DNA of 64,000 bases from Agrococcus sp. KRD186 (GTDB lineage: Bacteria; Actinomycetota; Actinomycetes; Actinomycetales; Microbacteriaceae): the NCBI RefSeq assembly GCF_017168255.1, contig NZ_JABFAP010000001.1:2342645-2406644 (forward strand), written 5' to 3'. Under the pieces are notes generated by a model that did no database searches, was not told the DNA's origin, and saw only the letters and a list, made by a program, of their open reading frames with translations. Shown one piece after another: positions 50,027-62,668 of the stretch. Made by a program: the position numbers and the translations under genes. How positions within the stretch are numbered: the stretch's first letter is position 1; each line of letters opens with the position of its first letter.

Positions 50027-52479
50027 ACGAGTTTGGAATCGTCTGTGGAATCGTCGTAGAGCCATCGCTGCAGTTCCTCGAGCCAGCTTCTCATCGACGC
50101 AGGACCCCCGAAGGCCTCCGCGAGCTCGATCGGCGTGCCGCGTCGGGACAGCGGCGGCACGCGGAGCGCGGCCAGGGTGATCTCGCCCACCCCGCGCTCG
50201 GCATATCGATCAAGCAGTACGTCGATGACGGCTCGTGCGGCTTCGCTCATGATCGCGATGCGCTCGCCGTGAGCCTCGCGGACGCGATCGGCCCGCTCCT
50301 TGCGGGTGCGCGGCTCAAGATCCCAGGCGATTGCCACAAGGACGTCGAATGGATCGGCGTCCTGCAGATGCACATGCGTGGCGAGGACTTCGAGGTCGAG
50401 GCCCGCGAACTCCAGGCGCTCGAGCAGCTTCGCTCGCTCGGACGCGTCAGCCCACGCTTCCCGAAGTGCCGACGCTGTCGGGAAGAGCGCGAGCACGTGG
50501 TCACGCGCATAGGCACGGTACTCGGTGGTCGTCAGTCGGCCCGTCTGCGGATCGATGATCTGGAGCCGCTCACCGATGAGCTCGACCTGCTGGCCCTCGA
50601 TGAGGAGGATCCTGATCGGCGGGGGGTCGTCGCCGTGCAGGCTTCCACCGCTCCCCATGCTGAACGGCGGCGGCGGCTCCTCGACTGTGAGCATCGCATC
50701 GGGTCCATCGATGGTGCCGACATGATCGTCGCCCTCGTGCTCGACCATCACAGTGCCGTCTGGACCCACTCGCTCCTGTCGCGGCGACAGCGGCGGACCA
50801 TCGAATGCAGGGTCAGAGAACTTCACAGTCGCTCCGACATAGTCGACGACCTCGAAGTACTGCTTGCCCTTCGGCGGGTAGAGCCGTGTGCCGCGGCCGA
50901 TGATCTGCTTGAACTCGACCATTGATCCCACCGGGCGGCAGAGGACGACGAACTCGAGGTCCTCCATGTCGACGCCTGTGCTGAGCAGCCGCATGGTGGT
51001 GGCGACCTGCGGTGAGTCGCGCGTCGGCTCCGTCATCGCTTCCAAGAACCGATCACGATCGGGTTCGGTGCCGACGATCCGTACCGCCCACTCAGGATCG
51101 CTGCGAGTCTTGTCGGGGTCGGCGTTGAGCAGCGCCTGCTTCATGTCGTAGGCGTGCTGACCGCTCACGCAGAAGACAGCGGCACGGGCGCGCGGATGCT
51201 CGCGCAAGAGACCGACCAGGTGCGCAGCCATCGCCGTCGTGCGGTCTGGCAACGAGATGCGTCGCTCGAAGTCTTTCGTCGTGTAGTGCCCCTCCGGTAC
51301 CGGCATGCCGTGCGCGTCCCGTTGTCCGTCGACCGCGTGCCAACCGAACGCATCGATGTCGAGCACCACGCGACGCACCCGGAATGGCGCGAGGAACCCG
51401 TCCTCGATCCCCTGCCGCAGCGAATACTCGAACACCGGCTCACCGAAGTAGTCATAGGTGTCGATGTTGGTGTCGCGCTTCGGCGTCGCAGTGAGTCCGA
51501 CCTGCACCGCCGCGTCGAAGTGCTCGAGGATGCCGCGCCATCGCGATGCGGCGGCAGCACTGCCTCGATGGCACTCGTCGACGATCACCAGAGAGAAGAA
51601 GTCCCGCGGCAGCGTCTCGAAGACACTCGGCGGCGTCGTCTCGGCCGATCCCTCGAGCGCAGCCTCACCGTCGATGCCCTGATAGGTGGCGAAGTAGAGG
51701 TCGCGGCGCGTACTCGCGGAGCGTTTGGAGAGCCGAGTGACGGCATCGTTGCCGAACGCCTCCACGAAGTCCTTCATCGGATCGGTCACCAGGATGTCAC
51801 GATCGGCGAGATAGAGGACTCGGTAGGTCTGGCCGCCGTCAAGGCGCCGGCTCGCCTGCCGCAGCTTGTGCACGAGCTGCAGCGCGGTGAACGTCTTCCC
51901 CGTTCCGGTAGCCATGAGCAGGAGTGCACGCGACTGGCCAGCGTCGATCGCCTCGATCACTCGCTGGATCGCGACTCGCTGGTAGTAGCGCGGCTCCTTC
52001 ACGTCGCGGCCGCCATGCGTGCGAAGTGAGCGCTGGTAGCCGATTCGCGACGTTGCGGCAGCCCGATCGCTGAGTCCTCGTGCAGATGCGAAGGCCTCCC
52101 AGACCGCGTCGGGCCCGAGGAACTCGGACACGGTGCTCTCGAGCCCCGTGTTGCGATCGTGCAGCAGGATCTCGCGCCCGTTGGATGCGAACGCGAAGGG
52201 TACGTCGAGACGTCGCGCGTAGTCGATCGCCTGGCCCATGCCGTCCGCTGCAGATCGGTACTGCCGCTTCGCCTCGATGACGGCGAGCGGGACGCCATCC
52301 ACCTCGAGCACGAAATCTGCGATCCGCAGACGGCCCTTGGACTGCCTGACGGCGTGCTCCGAGTCTGGATTCTGGAGGCCGTACTGCTCCACGATCTGCT
52401 CGAGCGACCAACCGACCGCCTGGAGCGCCGGCAGGATCAGATCCCTGCACGTGTCAGATTCGGTCGGCCCTCCCCTCAT
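50023..52479 (-). CDS. hsdR: Type I restriction enzyme motor and nuclease subunit HsdR (EcoEI-like)
   Basis: An 818-residue protein. The N-terminal PD-(D/E)xK nuclease shows Asp55, Glu69 and Lys71 (ADFVLE and VIEAKRQ). Superfamily 2 helicase motifs follow: Walker A MATGTGKT (190-197), DECH (301-304), TATPKR, and the later IIGRGTRL. The C-terminal region matches the EcoEI R type. It cuts unmodified DNA at a distance after translocation. The ATG at 52479 is favoured by TAGTCT seven bases upstream; a start 27 bp earlier is possible. It is the first gene of the hsdR-abiEi-abiEii-hsdM-hsdS run, just downstream of the tRNA-Ala gene. Confidence 0.93.
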   Translation of the reverse strand: MRGGPTESDTCRDLILPALQAVGWSLEQIVEQYGLQNPDSEHAVRQSKGRLRIADFVLEVDGVPLAVIEAKRQYRSAADGMGQAIDYARRLDVPFAFASNGREILLHDRNTGLESTVSEFLGPDAVWEAFASARGLSDRAAATSRIGYQRSLRTHGGRDVKEPRYYQRVAIQRVIEAIDAGQSRALLLMATGTGKTFTALQLVHKLRQASRRLDGGQTYRVLYLADRDILVTDPMKDFVEAFGNDAVTRLSKRSASTRRDLYFATYQGIDGEAALEGSAETTPPSVFETLPRDFFSLVIVDECHRGSAAAASRWRGILEHFDAAVQVGLTATPKRDTNIDTYDYFGEPVFEYSLRQGIEDGFLAPFRVRRVVLDIDAFGWHAVDGQRDAHGMPVPEGHYTTKDFERRISLPDRTTAMAAHLVGLLREHPRARAAVFCVSGQHAYDMKQALLNADPDKTRSDPEWAVRIVGTEPDRDRFLEAMTEPTRDSPQVATTMRLLSTGVDMEDLEFVVLCRPVGSMVEFKQIIGRGTRLYPPKGKQYFEVVDYVGATVKFSDPAFDGPPLSPRQERVGPDGTVMVEHEGDDHVGTIDGPDAMLTVEEPPPPFSMGSGGSLHGDDPPPIRILLIEGQQVELIGERLQIIDPQTGRLTTTEYRAYARDHVLALFPTASALREAWADASERAKLLERLEFAGLDLEVLATHVHLQDADPFDVLVAIAWDLEPRTRKERADRVREAHGERIAIMSEAARAVIDVLLDRYAERGVGEITLAALRVPPLSRRGTPIELAEAFGGPASMRSWLEELQRWLYDDSTDDSKLV

Positions 52480-52486
52480 GTTCGAG

Positions 52487-52492
52487 AGACTA
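52487..52492 (-). promoter_or_regulatory. Putative -10 box of leaderless hsdR
   Basis: Minus-strand TAGTCT ends seven bases before the ATG, with no ribosome site. Confidence 0.4.
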
Positions 52493-52575
52493 ACCGACCC
52501 CGGCATCGCCCCGAGGCCGGTCGCGGTCCGACCGGGCACGACGAAGCCCCCGCCGCGAGGGCGAGGGCTGTGAAG

Positions 52576-52648
52576 TGGAGCCTGGGAGAATCGAACTCCC
52601 GACATCCTGCTTGCAAAGCAGGCGCTCTACCAACTGAGCTAAGGCCCC
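52576..52648 (-). tRNA. tRNA-Ala (TGC)
   Basis: A 73-nt minus-strand cloverleaf. Acceptor GGGGCCT pairs with AGGCTCC (one G-T wobble), anticodon loop TTTGCAA between CTGC and GCAG gives TGC, and the T-arm is GGGAGTTCGATTCTCCC. CCA is not encoded. It is paired with tRNA-Ile next to gyrA, as usual in actinobacteria, and the hsd operon begins about 100 bp after its 3' end. Confidence 0.95.
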
Positions 52649-52681
52649 TTGACGCTTGCGCGTCGTGGGAAGTGTACTTGG

Positions 52682-52755
52682 TGGGGCTACCTGGACTCGA
52701 ACCAGGGACCTCTTCGTTATCAGCGAAGCGCTCTAACCGCCTGAGCTATAGCCCC
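52682..52755 (-). tRNA. tRNA-Ile (GAT)
   Basis: A 74-nt minus-strand tRNA. GGGGCTA pairs with TAGCCCC, the anticodon loop CTGATAA gives GAT between TTCG and CGAA, and the T-arm is CCTGGTTCGAGTCCAGG. The 3' CCA is encoded in the DNA (52679-52681), unlike the neighbouring tRNA-Ala. Confidence 0.95.
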
Positions 52756-52815
52756 GAGCACAAGCATCGACTCTACCACGCCGGACACCCGTGTCGGAAC
52801 ACGGGCCGAGCTGGG

Positions 52816-53223
52816 TCACTGGTTGGCGAAGCCCACCTGCAGCCCGCCCGTGACGCGCACGGAGAGGTTGTAGAGCACGGCGATGACCGCGCCCATCACG
52901 GTGATCACGACGAAGTTCAGCACCGCGACCAGCAGCGTGAACATCATCACCTGCGGCAGCGAGAGGATCGAGGCGATCGCGAACTCGGGATCGGCCAGGA
53001 TGTCGCGCAGCACCTCGTCGATCTTGTCGAACAGGCCGACGACCTGCAGCAGCGTCCACATCACGAAGACGACGACGATCTGGATGATGCCGAGCACCAG
53101 TCCCAGGATCGCCGAGACCTTCATCGCCGACCAGAAGTCGACGTGCACCAGCCGCAGGCGCACCTGCTTGCTCGAGCCGCTGCGCCGAGGCGACTTGCTC
53201 TGCAGCTTCTCGGCAATGCTCAT
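52816..53223 (-). CDS. DUF3566 membrane protein
   Basis: A 135-residue protein with a basic start ([16 protein letters not shown]) and two to three hydrophobic segments ([19 protein letters not shown] and [19 protein letters not shown]). It matches DUF3566, found immediately after gyrA in actinobacteria. The function is unknown; mycobacterial relatives take part in cell-wall physiology. Its ATG overlaps the gyrA stop by 4 bp, so it is part of the gyr operon. Confidence 0.88.
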   Translation of the reverse strand: MSIAEKLQSKSPRRSGSSKQVRLRLVHVDFWSAMKVSAILGLVLGIIQIVVVFVMWTLLQVVGLFDKIDEVLRDILADPEFAIASILSLPQVMMFTLLVAVLNFVVITVMGAVIAVLYNLSVRVTGGLQVGFANQ

Positions 53224-55862
53224 TCGTCGTTCTCCTCGGTGGGGTCGGCCGAGGCATCCGTCTCGTCCGTGGCGTCCACGATAGCGCCATCGACCTCAGC
53301 ATCGGCATCGGCAGTGGTGGCGGATGCGTCGGGTGCCGCGGGCGCGTCGGCCTCGGCCGCGGCCTCCACGACCTCCTCCTCCACGTTGCGGGCGATCTGG
53401 ATCACGAGATCCTTGTCGCTGCGCTCGGCGAACTGCACACCCATCGTCGTGCGACCGGTCGCGCGCACCTCGTCGACGTTCGAGCGGATGACCTTGCCGG
53501 AGGTGCGGATCAGCAGCAGCTCGTCGCCGTCCTGCACGATCGTCGCGCCCACCAGCGAGCCGCGGTCGTGCCCGCCGGAGGAGAACGTCAGCACGCCCTG
53601 CGTGCCGCGGCCCTTGGTCGGGTAGTCGGCGACGGCGGTCTTCTTGCCGAAGCCCTGCTCGGTGACGACGAACACGTAGCCCTGGTCGCCGATCACCATG
53701 GCGCCGAGCATCTCGTCGTCGTCCTTCAGGCGGATGCCGCGCACGCCGCCGGTGGCACGACCCATCGGGCGCAGCGCCTCATCAGTCGCCTGGAAGCGCG
53801 CAGCCCTGCCCTGCTTCGAGATCACCAGGATCTCGTCGTCGGAGTTCGCCAGCATGGCCGAGATGACGCGGTCGCCCTCCGACAGGTTGATGGCGATGAT
53901 GCCGCCGGTGCGGTTGGTGTCGAACAGCTCGAGCCTCGACTTCTTCACCTGGCCCTGCTGCGTGGCCAGCACCAGGTACTCGGCCTGGTCGTAGCTGCGC
54001 AGCGTGAGCACCGTCTGCACCTGCTCGTCCGGCTGGAACGCCAGCAGGTTGGCGACGTGCTGGCCCTTCGCGTCGCGGCCGGCCTCGACGATCTCGTAGC
54101 CCTTCATGCGGTACACGCGGCCGAAGTTCGTGAAGAACAGCATCCAGTCGTGCGTGGAGTTGACGCTGAAGTGCTCGACGACGTCATCGCTGCGCAGCTG
54201 CGCGCCCTTCACGCCCTTGCCGCCGCGGTGCTGCGCGCGGTACTGGTCGATGCGGGTGCGCTTGATGTAGCCGCCGGTGGTGAGGCTGACGACCACCTGC
54301 TCCTCGGGGATGAGGTCCTCGATCGAGACGTCGCCGCCGTAGCCGTACATGATCTCGGTGCGGCGGTCGTCGCCGAACTTCGCGACCAGCTCGGTGAGCT
54401 CCTCGATGATGATCGTGCGCTGGCGCTCGGGGCTCGCGATGATGCTCTGGTAGTCGAGGATCTTCGCCTCGAGCTCGGTTGCCTCGTCCTGGATCTTCTG
54501 GCGCTCGAGCGCCGCCAGGCGCCGCAGCTGCATCTCGAGGATGGCCTCGGACTGCAGCTTGTCGATGTCGAGCAGCTCCATCAGGCCCTCGCGCGCGGCC
54601 TCCGTGGTCGACGAGCGGCGGATGAGCGCGATCACCTCGTCGAGCGCGTCGAGCGCCTTGAGGTAGCCGGTGAGGAGGTGCATCCGCTCCTGTGCCTTGG
54701 CGAGGCGGTGCTGCGTGCGGCGCACGATCACCTCGACCTGGTGGTCGGCCCAGTGCGTGATGAAGCCGTCGATCGGCAGCGTGCGCGGCACGCCGTCGAC
54801 GATCGCGAGCATGTTGGCGCCGAAGTTCTCCTGCAGCTGCGTGTGCTTGTACAGGTTGTTCAGCACCACCTTCGCCACCGCATCCCGCTTGAGCGTGATG
54901 ACGAGGCGCTGGCCGGTTCGGCCCGAGGTCTGATCCTCGATGTCGGCGATGCCCGCGAGCCGGCCGTCCTTCACGAGGTCGGCGATCTTGCGCGCCAGGT
55001 TGTCGGGGTTCACCTGGTACGGCAGCTCGGTGATCACGAGCGCCGTGCGGTTGTTCACCTCTTCGACCGTGACGACCGCGCGCATCGTGATCGAGCCGCG
55101 GCCCGTGCGGTAGGCCTCCTGGATGCCCTTGGTGCCCAGGATCTGCGCACCGGTGGGGAAGTCGGGACCCTTGATGCGCTCCATGAGCGCCTCCTGCAGA
55201 TCCTCCCTCGACGCATCCGGGTGCTCGAGGTGCCAGATCGCGCCGGCGGCGACCTCGCGCAGGTTGTGGGGCGGGATGTTCGTGGCCATGCCGACGGCGA
55301 TGCCGACCGAGCCGTTGACGAGCAGGTTCGGGAAGCGCGCCGGGAGCACCGAGGGCTCCTGCGTGCGCCCGTCGTAGTTGTCCTGGAAGTCGACGGTGTC
55401 CTCGTCGATGTCGCGCACCATCTCCATCGAGAGGGGCGCCATCTTCGTCTCGGTGTATCGCGGTGCGGCGGCCTCGTCGTCGCCGGCGGAGCCGAAGTTG
55501 CCCTGGCCGAGCGCGAGCGGGTAGCGCAGGCTCCACGGCTGCACGAGGCGCACGAGCGCGTCGTAGATGGCCGAGTCGCCGTGCGGGTGGAACTGGCCCA
55601 TCACGTCGCCGACCACGCGCGAGCACTTCGAGTAGGCCTTGTCGGGGCGGTAGCCGCCGTCGTACATCGCGTAGAGCACGCGGCGGTGCACGGGCTTGAG
55701 CCCGTCGCGCACCTCGGGCAGCGCGCGGCCCACGATCACGCTCATCGCGTAGTCGAGGTAGGAGCGCTGCATCTCGAGCTGCAGGTCGACCTGCTCGATG
55801 GCGCCGTGGTTGGGGGCGTCGCGGTCGAAGGGCTCGGCGGCGGGAGTCGTCTCGTCAGTCAT
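53220..55862 (-). CDS. gyrA: DNA gyrase subunit A
   Basis: An 880-residue topoisomerase subunit. The catalytic Tyr is Tyr136 in AAAPRYTE, and the quinolone-resistance region is [10 protein letters not shown] (92-101), with Ser97 and Asp101 in the wild-type form. The C-terminal beta-pinwheel has the GyrA-box-like [10 protein letters not shown]. The last 60 residues are an acidic, Ala/Asp-rich tail, longer than in many relatives. It is 15 bp downstream of gyrB, and the pair introduces negative supercoils. The ATG is the usual start. Confidence 0.98.
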   Translation of the reverse strand: MTDETTPAAEPFDRDAPNHGAIEQVDLQLEMQRSYLDYAMSVIVGRALPEVRDGLKPVHRRVLYAMYDGGYRPDKAYSKCSRVVGDVMGQFHPHGDSAIYDALVRLVQPWSLRYPLALGQGNFGSAGDDEAAAPRYTETKMAPLSMEMVRDIDEDTVDFQDNYDGRTQEPSVLPARFPNLLVNGSVGIAVGMATNIPPHNLREVAAGAIWHLEHPDASREDLQEALMERIKGPDFPTGAQILGTKGIQEAYRTGRGSITMRAVVTVEEVNNRTALVITELPYQVNPDNLARKIADLVKDGRLAGIADIEDQTSGRTGQRLVITLKRDAVAKVVLNNLYKHTQLQENFGANMLAIVDGVPRTLPIDGFITHWADHQVEVIVRRTQHRLAKAQERMHLLTGYLKALDALDEVIALIRRSSTTEAAREGLMELLDIDKLQSEAILEMQLRRLAALERQKIQDEATELEAKILDYQSIIASPERQRTIIIEELTELVAKFGDDRRTEIMYGYGGDVSIEDLIPEEQVVVSLTTGGYIKRTRIDQYRAQHRGGKGVKGAQLRSDDVVEHFSVNSTHDWMLFFTNFGRVYRMKGYEIVEAGRDAKGQHVANLLAFQPDEQVQTVLTLRSYDQAEYLVLATQQGQVKKSRLELFDTNRTGGIIAINLSEGDRVISAMLANSDDEILVISKQGRAARFQATDEALRPMGRATGGVRGIRLKDDDEMLGAMVIGDQGYVFVVTEQGFGKKTAVADYPTKGRGTQGVLTFSSGGHDRGSLVGATIVQDGDELLLIRTSGKVIRSNVDEVRATGRTTMGVQFAERSDKDLVIQIARNVEEEVVEAAAEADAPAAPDASATTADADAEVDGAIVDATDETDASADPTEENDE

Positions 55863-55877
55863 CGGTCTCTCTCAGCC

Positions 55878-58209
<2,332 letters not shown>

Positions 58210-58908
58210 TCACCTGTGCACGAGGGAGACGAGGTCGTCGCGGGTCTGCCGCATGTGGTGCGCCATCGCGTCGCGCGCGTCGGCACCGACGCCGGAGCGG
58301 ATGGCGTCGAACACCCGGCGGTGCTCGGTCAGCGCGTGCTGGCGGATCTCGGGGACCGCACTGGTCTCGCCGCGCGTCTCCTCCATCATCGTGGTGAGCG
58401 GCAGGATCGCGGCGACCAGGATGCGGTTGTCGGCGGCGCGGATGATCGCGTCGTGGAACTCGAGGTCAGCGCCGACGAACGCCTCCACATCGCTCGCCTC
58501 ATCGTGCACGGCCATGCGCTGCAGCGCATCCTCCAGCACCTCGAGGTCCTCGTCCGTGCGCCGCTCGGCGGCCAGTCGGGCGGCGCCGGTCTCGATCATC
58601 ATGCGCACCTCGAGCAGCTCGAGCGAGGATCGCTGCCGCTGGCCGGCGCTCCGTGCGTGCCGCACCACCGCATCCATGCCCGTCCACGCCGCGACCGGCG
58701 CGATGCGGTGGCGGCTGCCGGGCACCTGCACGATGACGCCCTGCGCCTGCAGCAGGCGCACCGCCTCACGCATGGTGAGGCGCGAGACGCCGAACTCGAT
58801 CGCGAGCTGCCCCTCGGGCGGCAGCTGCTCGCCGGCGGTCAGCGCGCCGGCGATGATCGCGTCGAGCAGCTGGTCGACGGCGTCCTGGGTGCGCGATGGC
58901 CTTGGCAT
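58210..58908 (-). CDS. FadR-subfamily GntR regulator
   Basis: A 232-residue regulator. A GntR winged helix at residues 8-75 has AGEQLPPEGQLAIEFGVSRL and MREAVRLLQAQGVI. The C-terminal FCD domain is helical and has the likely metal-ligand residues in EFHDAI and AMAHHMRQ. FadR-type proteins sense organic acids or sugar acids. The sugar-acid enzyme gene gnd is 1.7 kb upstream in the same direction, so a gluconate-like effector is possible. The gene interrupts the usual DUF721-gyrB order, with 271 bp to gyrB. Confidence 0.88.
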   Translation of the reverse strand: MPRPSRTQDAVDQLLDAIIAGALTAGEQLPPEGQLAIEFGVSRLTMREAVRLLQAQGVIVQVPGSRHRIAPVAAWTGMDAVVRHARSAGQRQRSSLELLEVRMMIETGAARLAAERRTDEDLEVLEDALQRMAVHDEASDVEAFVGADLEFHDAIIRAADNRILVAAILPLTTMMEETRGETSAVPEIRQHALTEHRRVFDAIRSGVGADARDAMAHHMRQTRDDLVSLVHR

Positions 58909-58990
58909 GTCTCCTCCTCGAGGCAGTTGTCAGACAGCGTATCCAAGCACGGGGGCATCGCCGCTCAGGCGGTCCTGAGGATTGCTGCGC

Positions 58991-59485
58991 TCAGCCCCAG
59001 GTGTCGCGCGGTCCGCGGCCCGGCACCGAGCGACGGCCGCGGCTGAAGCTCGGCAGGTCGGGCCCGATGAAGCGCACCGAGGTGAGTCCGCACTCCGGGA
59101 AGCGCGCGAGGATGCGGGTGGTGGTCTCGGCGCGCAGGATGCGCATCTGCTGCGTCCAGGCGGTCGATGCGCAGCGCACCGTGAGCACGCCGTCCTCGAA
59201 GGAGACCGGCTCGGTGCGGTCGGCGTTCTCCTCCCCCACCAGCTCCGGCCAGTGGCCCATCACGTCGGCGCGCGCGAGCGTCGTCACCCAGCCGCGGTCC
59301 TCGGCGAAGGTGCCGAGCACGTCGCCGAGCGAGTGGGGGTCGCGCCCCTTGCCGAAGGGCACGGATGCGTCCGGGTCCCGGCGCGATCGTCGGCGCCCGT
59401 CGCGCGTGACCATCTCGGGATTGCCCATCTTGGCCTTCAGCCGCAGCCAGACGCGCTCGGGCTCGGTGGGTGCCAGTTCACGCAT
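58991..59485 (-). CDS. DUF721 domain protein
   Basis: A 164-residue protein of the DUF721 family, usually found between recF and gyrB in actinobacteria. Recognisable segments are GDVLGTFAEDRGWV, MGHWPELVGEENADRTEPV and LTVRCASTAWTQQMRIL. The domain probably binds nucleic acid, as in the DciA helicase loader, to which DUF721 proteins are related; DciA function is inferred. The start overlaps the recF stop by 8 bp. The first 60 residues are basic and disordered. Confidence 0.85.
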   Translation of the reverse strand: MRELAPTEPERVWLRLKAKMGNPEMVTRDGRRRSRRDPDASVPFGKGRDPHSLGDVLGTFAEDRGWVTTLARADVMGHWPELVGEENADRTEPVSFEDGVLTVRCASTAWTQQMRILRAETTTRILARFPECGLTSVRFIGPDLPSFSRGRRSVPGRGPRDTWG

Positions 59486-60608
59486 CCTCCACCACCTGCC
59501 CATCATTGACGACCTCCCCAGCATTGACGACCTGCCCGGCGTCGATGCGGATGCGATGGTCGCGCAGCACCTCGGGCACATCGCCCTCGACCGCCGCGGT
59601 GATGAGCACCTGCTCGAAGCTGCCTGCCGCCTCAGCAAGTCGCTGCCGGCGGCCCGCGTCGAGCTCGGCGAACACGTCGTCCAGGATCATCACCGGGTCG
59701 CCGCCGGAGCCGTCGCGCAGCAGCTCGGCGGAGGCGAGCCGCAGCGCGAGCGCGAACGACCACGACTCGCCGTGGCTGGCGTAGTGGCGCGCGAGCAGGT
59801 CGTTGAGGTGCAGCTCGAGATCGTCGCGGTGCGGGCCGACGAGGCTGACGCCGCGGTCGAGCTCGTCCCGCCGCCGCTGCGCCAGCAGCGCGCTGAACTC
59901 CTCGGCCGTGTCCGGCACGTTCGTGACCAGCTCGATGCGCGCCTCGTGCTCGTCGCCGGCGACCAGCCGGTAGGCGGCGTCGACGTGCGGCATCAGCTCG
60001 GCGACCAGCGCCCTGCGGGTGCGCAGCACCTCGAGCCCGAGCTCGATCAGGCGGCCGTCCCAGACCTCGAGCGTCGTCATGTCGTCGGGGCGCATGCGCG
60101 CGGCGCGGGCGCTCTTCAGCAGCGAGTTGCGCTGCTTCAGCACCCGGTCGAGATCGCTATGCACCCCGGCGAGCCGCGGCGCGCGCATGACCGCGAGCTC
60201 GTCCAGGAAGCGCCGCCGGCCGCCAGGCTCGGCACGCACCAGCTGCAGGTCCTCGGGGCTGAAGAGCACCGCCTGCAGGTAGCGGGGCAGATCGCGGATG
60301 CGCACGTTCTGGCCGTTCGCCTGCGCGCGGTTCGCGCCCCGCAGGTTCAGCTCCACGTCGAGCTGGAACGAGCGCTCGTCGTTCGTGACGGTGGCCCGCA
60401 CGATCGCACGTGCCTCACCCGCCCGGATGAGCGCGACATCCGTCGGCACCCGATGGCTCGAGCCGGTGGCGATCCAGACAAGCGACTCGACCATGTTGGT
60501 CTTGCCCTGGCCGTTGCGCCCGACGAGCAGGTTGGCGCCGGGCGCGAACTCGACATCCGCGCTGCGATAGTTGCGGAAGTCGGTCAGCGTCAGCCGACTG
60601 ACGCGCAC
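59478..60608 (-). CDS. recF: DNA replication and repair protein RecF
   Basis: A 376-residue SMC-like ATPase that helps load RecA at gaps. Walker A is GRNGQGKTN near residues 30-38, the signature region is VSLVGPHRDDLELHLND, and Walker B is VMILDDVFAELD. The last 20 residues are built from repeated GQVVNAGEVVNDGQVV-like units encoded by an 18-bp tandem duplication (59501-59536). The GTG start lies directly after the gnd stop (no gap). A family-typical length and complete motifs argue that it is functional. Confidence 0.95.
   Translation of the reverse strand: MRVSRLTLTDFRNYRSADVEFAPGANLLVGRNGQGKTNMVESLVWIATGSSHRVPTDVALIRAGEARAIVRATVTNDERSFQLDVELNLRGANRAQANGQNVRIRDLPRYLQAVLFSPEDLQLVRAEPGGRRRFLDELAVMRAPRLAGVHSDLDRVLKQRNSLLKSARAARMRPDDMTTLEVWDGRLIELGLEVLRTRRALVAELMPHVDAAYRLVAGDEHEARIELVTNVPDTAEEFSALLAQRRRDELDRGVSLVGPHRDDLELHLNDLLARHYASHGESWSFALALRLASAELLRDGSGGDPVMILDDVFAELDAGRRQRLAEAAGSFEQVLITAAVEGDVPEVLRDHRIRIDAGQVVNAGEVVNDGQVVEDA
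59501..59536 (-). repeat. 18-bp tandem duplication in the recF end
   Basis: CATCATTGACGACCTCCC (59501-59518) and CAGCATTGACGACCTGCC (59519-59536) differ at two positions. They encode the repeated VVN-G-like C-terminal residues of RecF, just before the overlapping DUF721 start. Confidence 0.75.
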
Positions 60609-61496
<888 letters not shown>

Positions 61497-61525
61497 GGTG
61501 CTCCCTCGTCTCGCAGCTGAGTGGA

Positions 61526-62668
61526 TCAGCGCAGCAGCAGGTTGGGCTGCAGCAGGTACTTGAAGTCGGTGGCCTCCGCATCGTCGCGCGAGGTCTGCCC
61601 GCGGATGAGCATGGGGCCGGGCTTGTTCGTGTTCTCCGAGTGCGTGAACGAGACGCGCACGAACTCCGAGTGCGTCGCCTGGATGCCGTCGATGAGCAGC
61701 TGCGGCTTGATCGAGAGCACGATGTCGTCACCCTCGAGCACCGCGTCGATGATCTCGCTCGCCTGCGCCTGCTCGGAGCCGATCGCCTCGAGCTGCGCCT
61801 GGCCCTCGCTGAAGGTGTAGCGGATGGCGGCCTCTGCGTCGAGCACCAGCTGCACGCGGCGGGTGGCGTCGACGAGCTCGGCGGTGTTCACGACCGCGTG
61901 GTGCTCGCTCGACTCGGGGAAGAGCCGGCGCACCGGCGGGTAGTTGCCCTTGATGAGCAGGCTCGTGACCGTGCGATCGGCGGTGGAGAAGGCGATCTGC
62001 TGCCGCTCCCCCGCCTCACTCATCGTGATCTCGATGCGCTCGGAGCCGCCGAAGGTGCGACCGACCTCCATCAGCGTGCGCGCCGGCACCAGCGAGGTGA
62101 CCGCGTCGGTGTGCTCGCCGGCGTCCCACTGCACGCTGCGCACCGACACCCGGTAGCGGTCGGTGGCGATGAGCGTGAGCGTCGTGTCGGAGGCCTCGAG
62201 CTGCACGCCGGTGATGACGGGCGTGACATCCTCGCGCGATGCCGCGATGGCGACCTGCCCGATCGCCTCGGCGAAGGCCTTGCCCTCGACGACGCCGGTG
62301 CGGCCCTCGACGGTCGGCACCGTCGGGTACTCCTCGAGCGGCATCTTCGCGAGCGAGAAGTTCGCATTGCCGCAGCGGATCGACACCTTCGTGCCGTCGT
62401 CCTCGACCCGCACCTCGCGCTGCGGCAGCTTCGCCGCGATGTCGCTCATCATCTTTCCTGAGACCAGCACGACGCCCTCGGCACCGACATCGGCCTGCAC
62501 CGAGGTGCGCGCCGACGACTCGAAGTCGAAGGACGAGAACACCACGCCGTCGGGGGTGGCCTCGATGCGCACACCGCTGAGGATGGGCATCGTGGGCCGT
62601 TGCGGCAGCAGCTTGACGGCGAACGACACAGCATCGCTGAAGACATCGCGGTTGATGACGAACTTCAC
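61526..62668 (-). CDS. dnaN: DNA polymerase III sliding clamp (beta subunit)
   Basis: A 380-residue protein with the threefold clamp architecture. It starts MKFVINRDVFSDAVSFAVKL; the middle strands include ITGVQLEASDTTLTLIATDR, and the end reads MLIRGQTS. It rings DNA and binds the polymerase and repair factors through its hydrophobic groove. The GTG start follows GAGGGAG. It is downstream of the probable oriC, and gnd follows after 29 bp. No unusual residues were noticed. Confidence 0.98.
   Translation of the reverse strand: MKFVINRDVFSDAVSFAVKLLPQRPTMPILSGVRIEATPDGVVFSSFDFESSARTSVQADVGAEGVVLVSGKMMSDIAAKLPQREVRVEDDGTKVSIRCGNANFSLAKMPLEEYPTVPTVEGRTGVVEGKAFAEAIGQVAIAASREDVTPVITGVQLEASDTTLTLIATDRYRVSVRSVQWDAGEHTDAVTSLVPARTLMEVGRTFGGSERIEITMSEAGERQQIAFSTADRTVTSLLIKGNYPPVRRLFPESSEHHAVVNTAELVDATRRVQLVLDAEAAIRYTFSEGQAQLEAIGSEQAQASEIIDAVLEGDDIVLSIKPQLLIDGIQATHSEFVRVSFTHSENTNKPGPMLIRGQTSRDDAEATDFKYLLQPNLLLR

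Noticed and set aside
52576..52755. tRNA-Ala and tRNA-Ile as the spacer of a ribosomal RNA operon.
   Set aside because: No 16S or 23S sequence is beside them; gyrA and the DUF3566 gene flank the pair, the normal actinobacterial layout.
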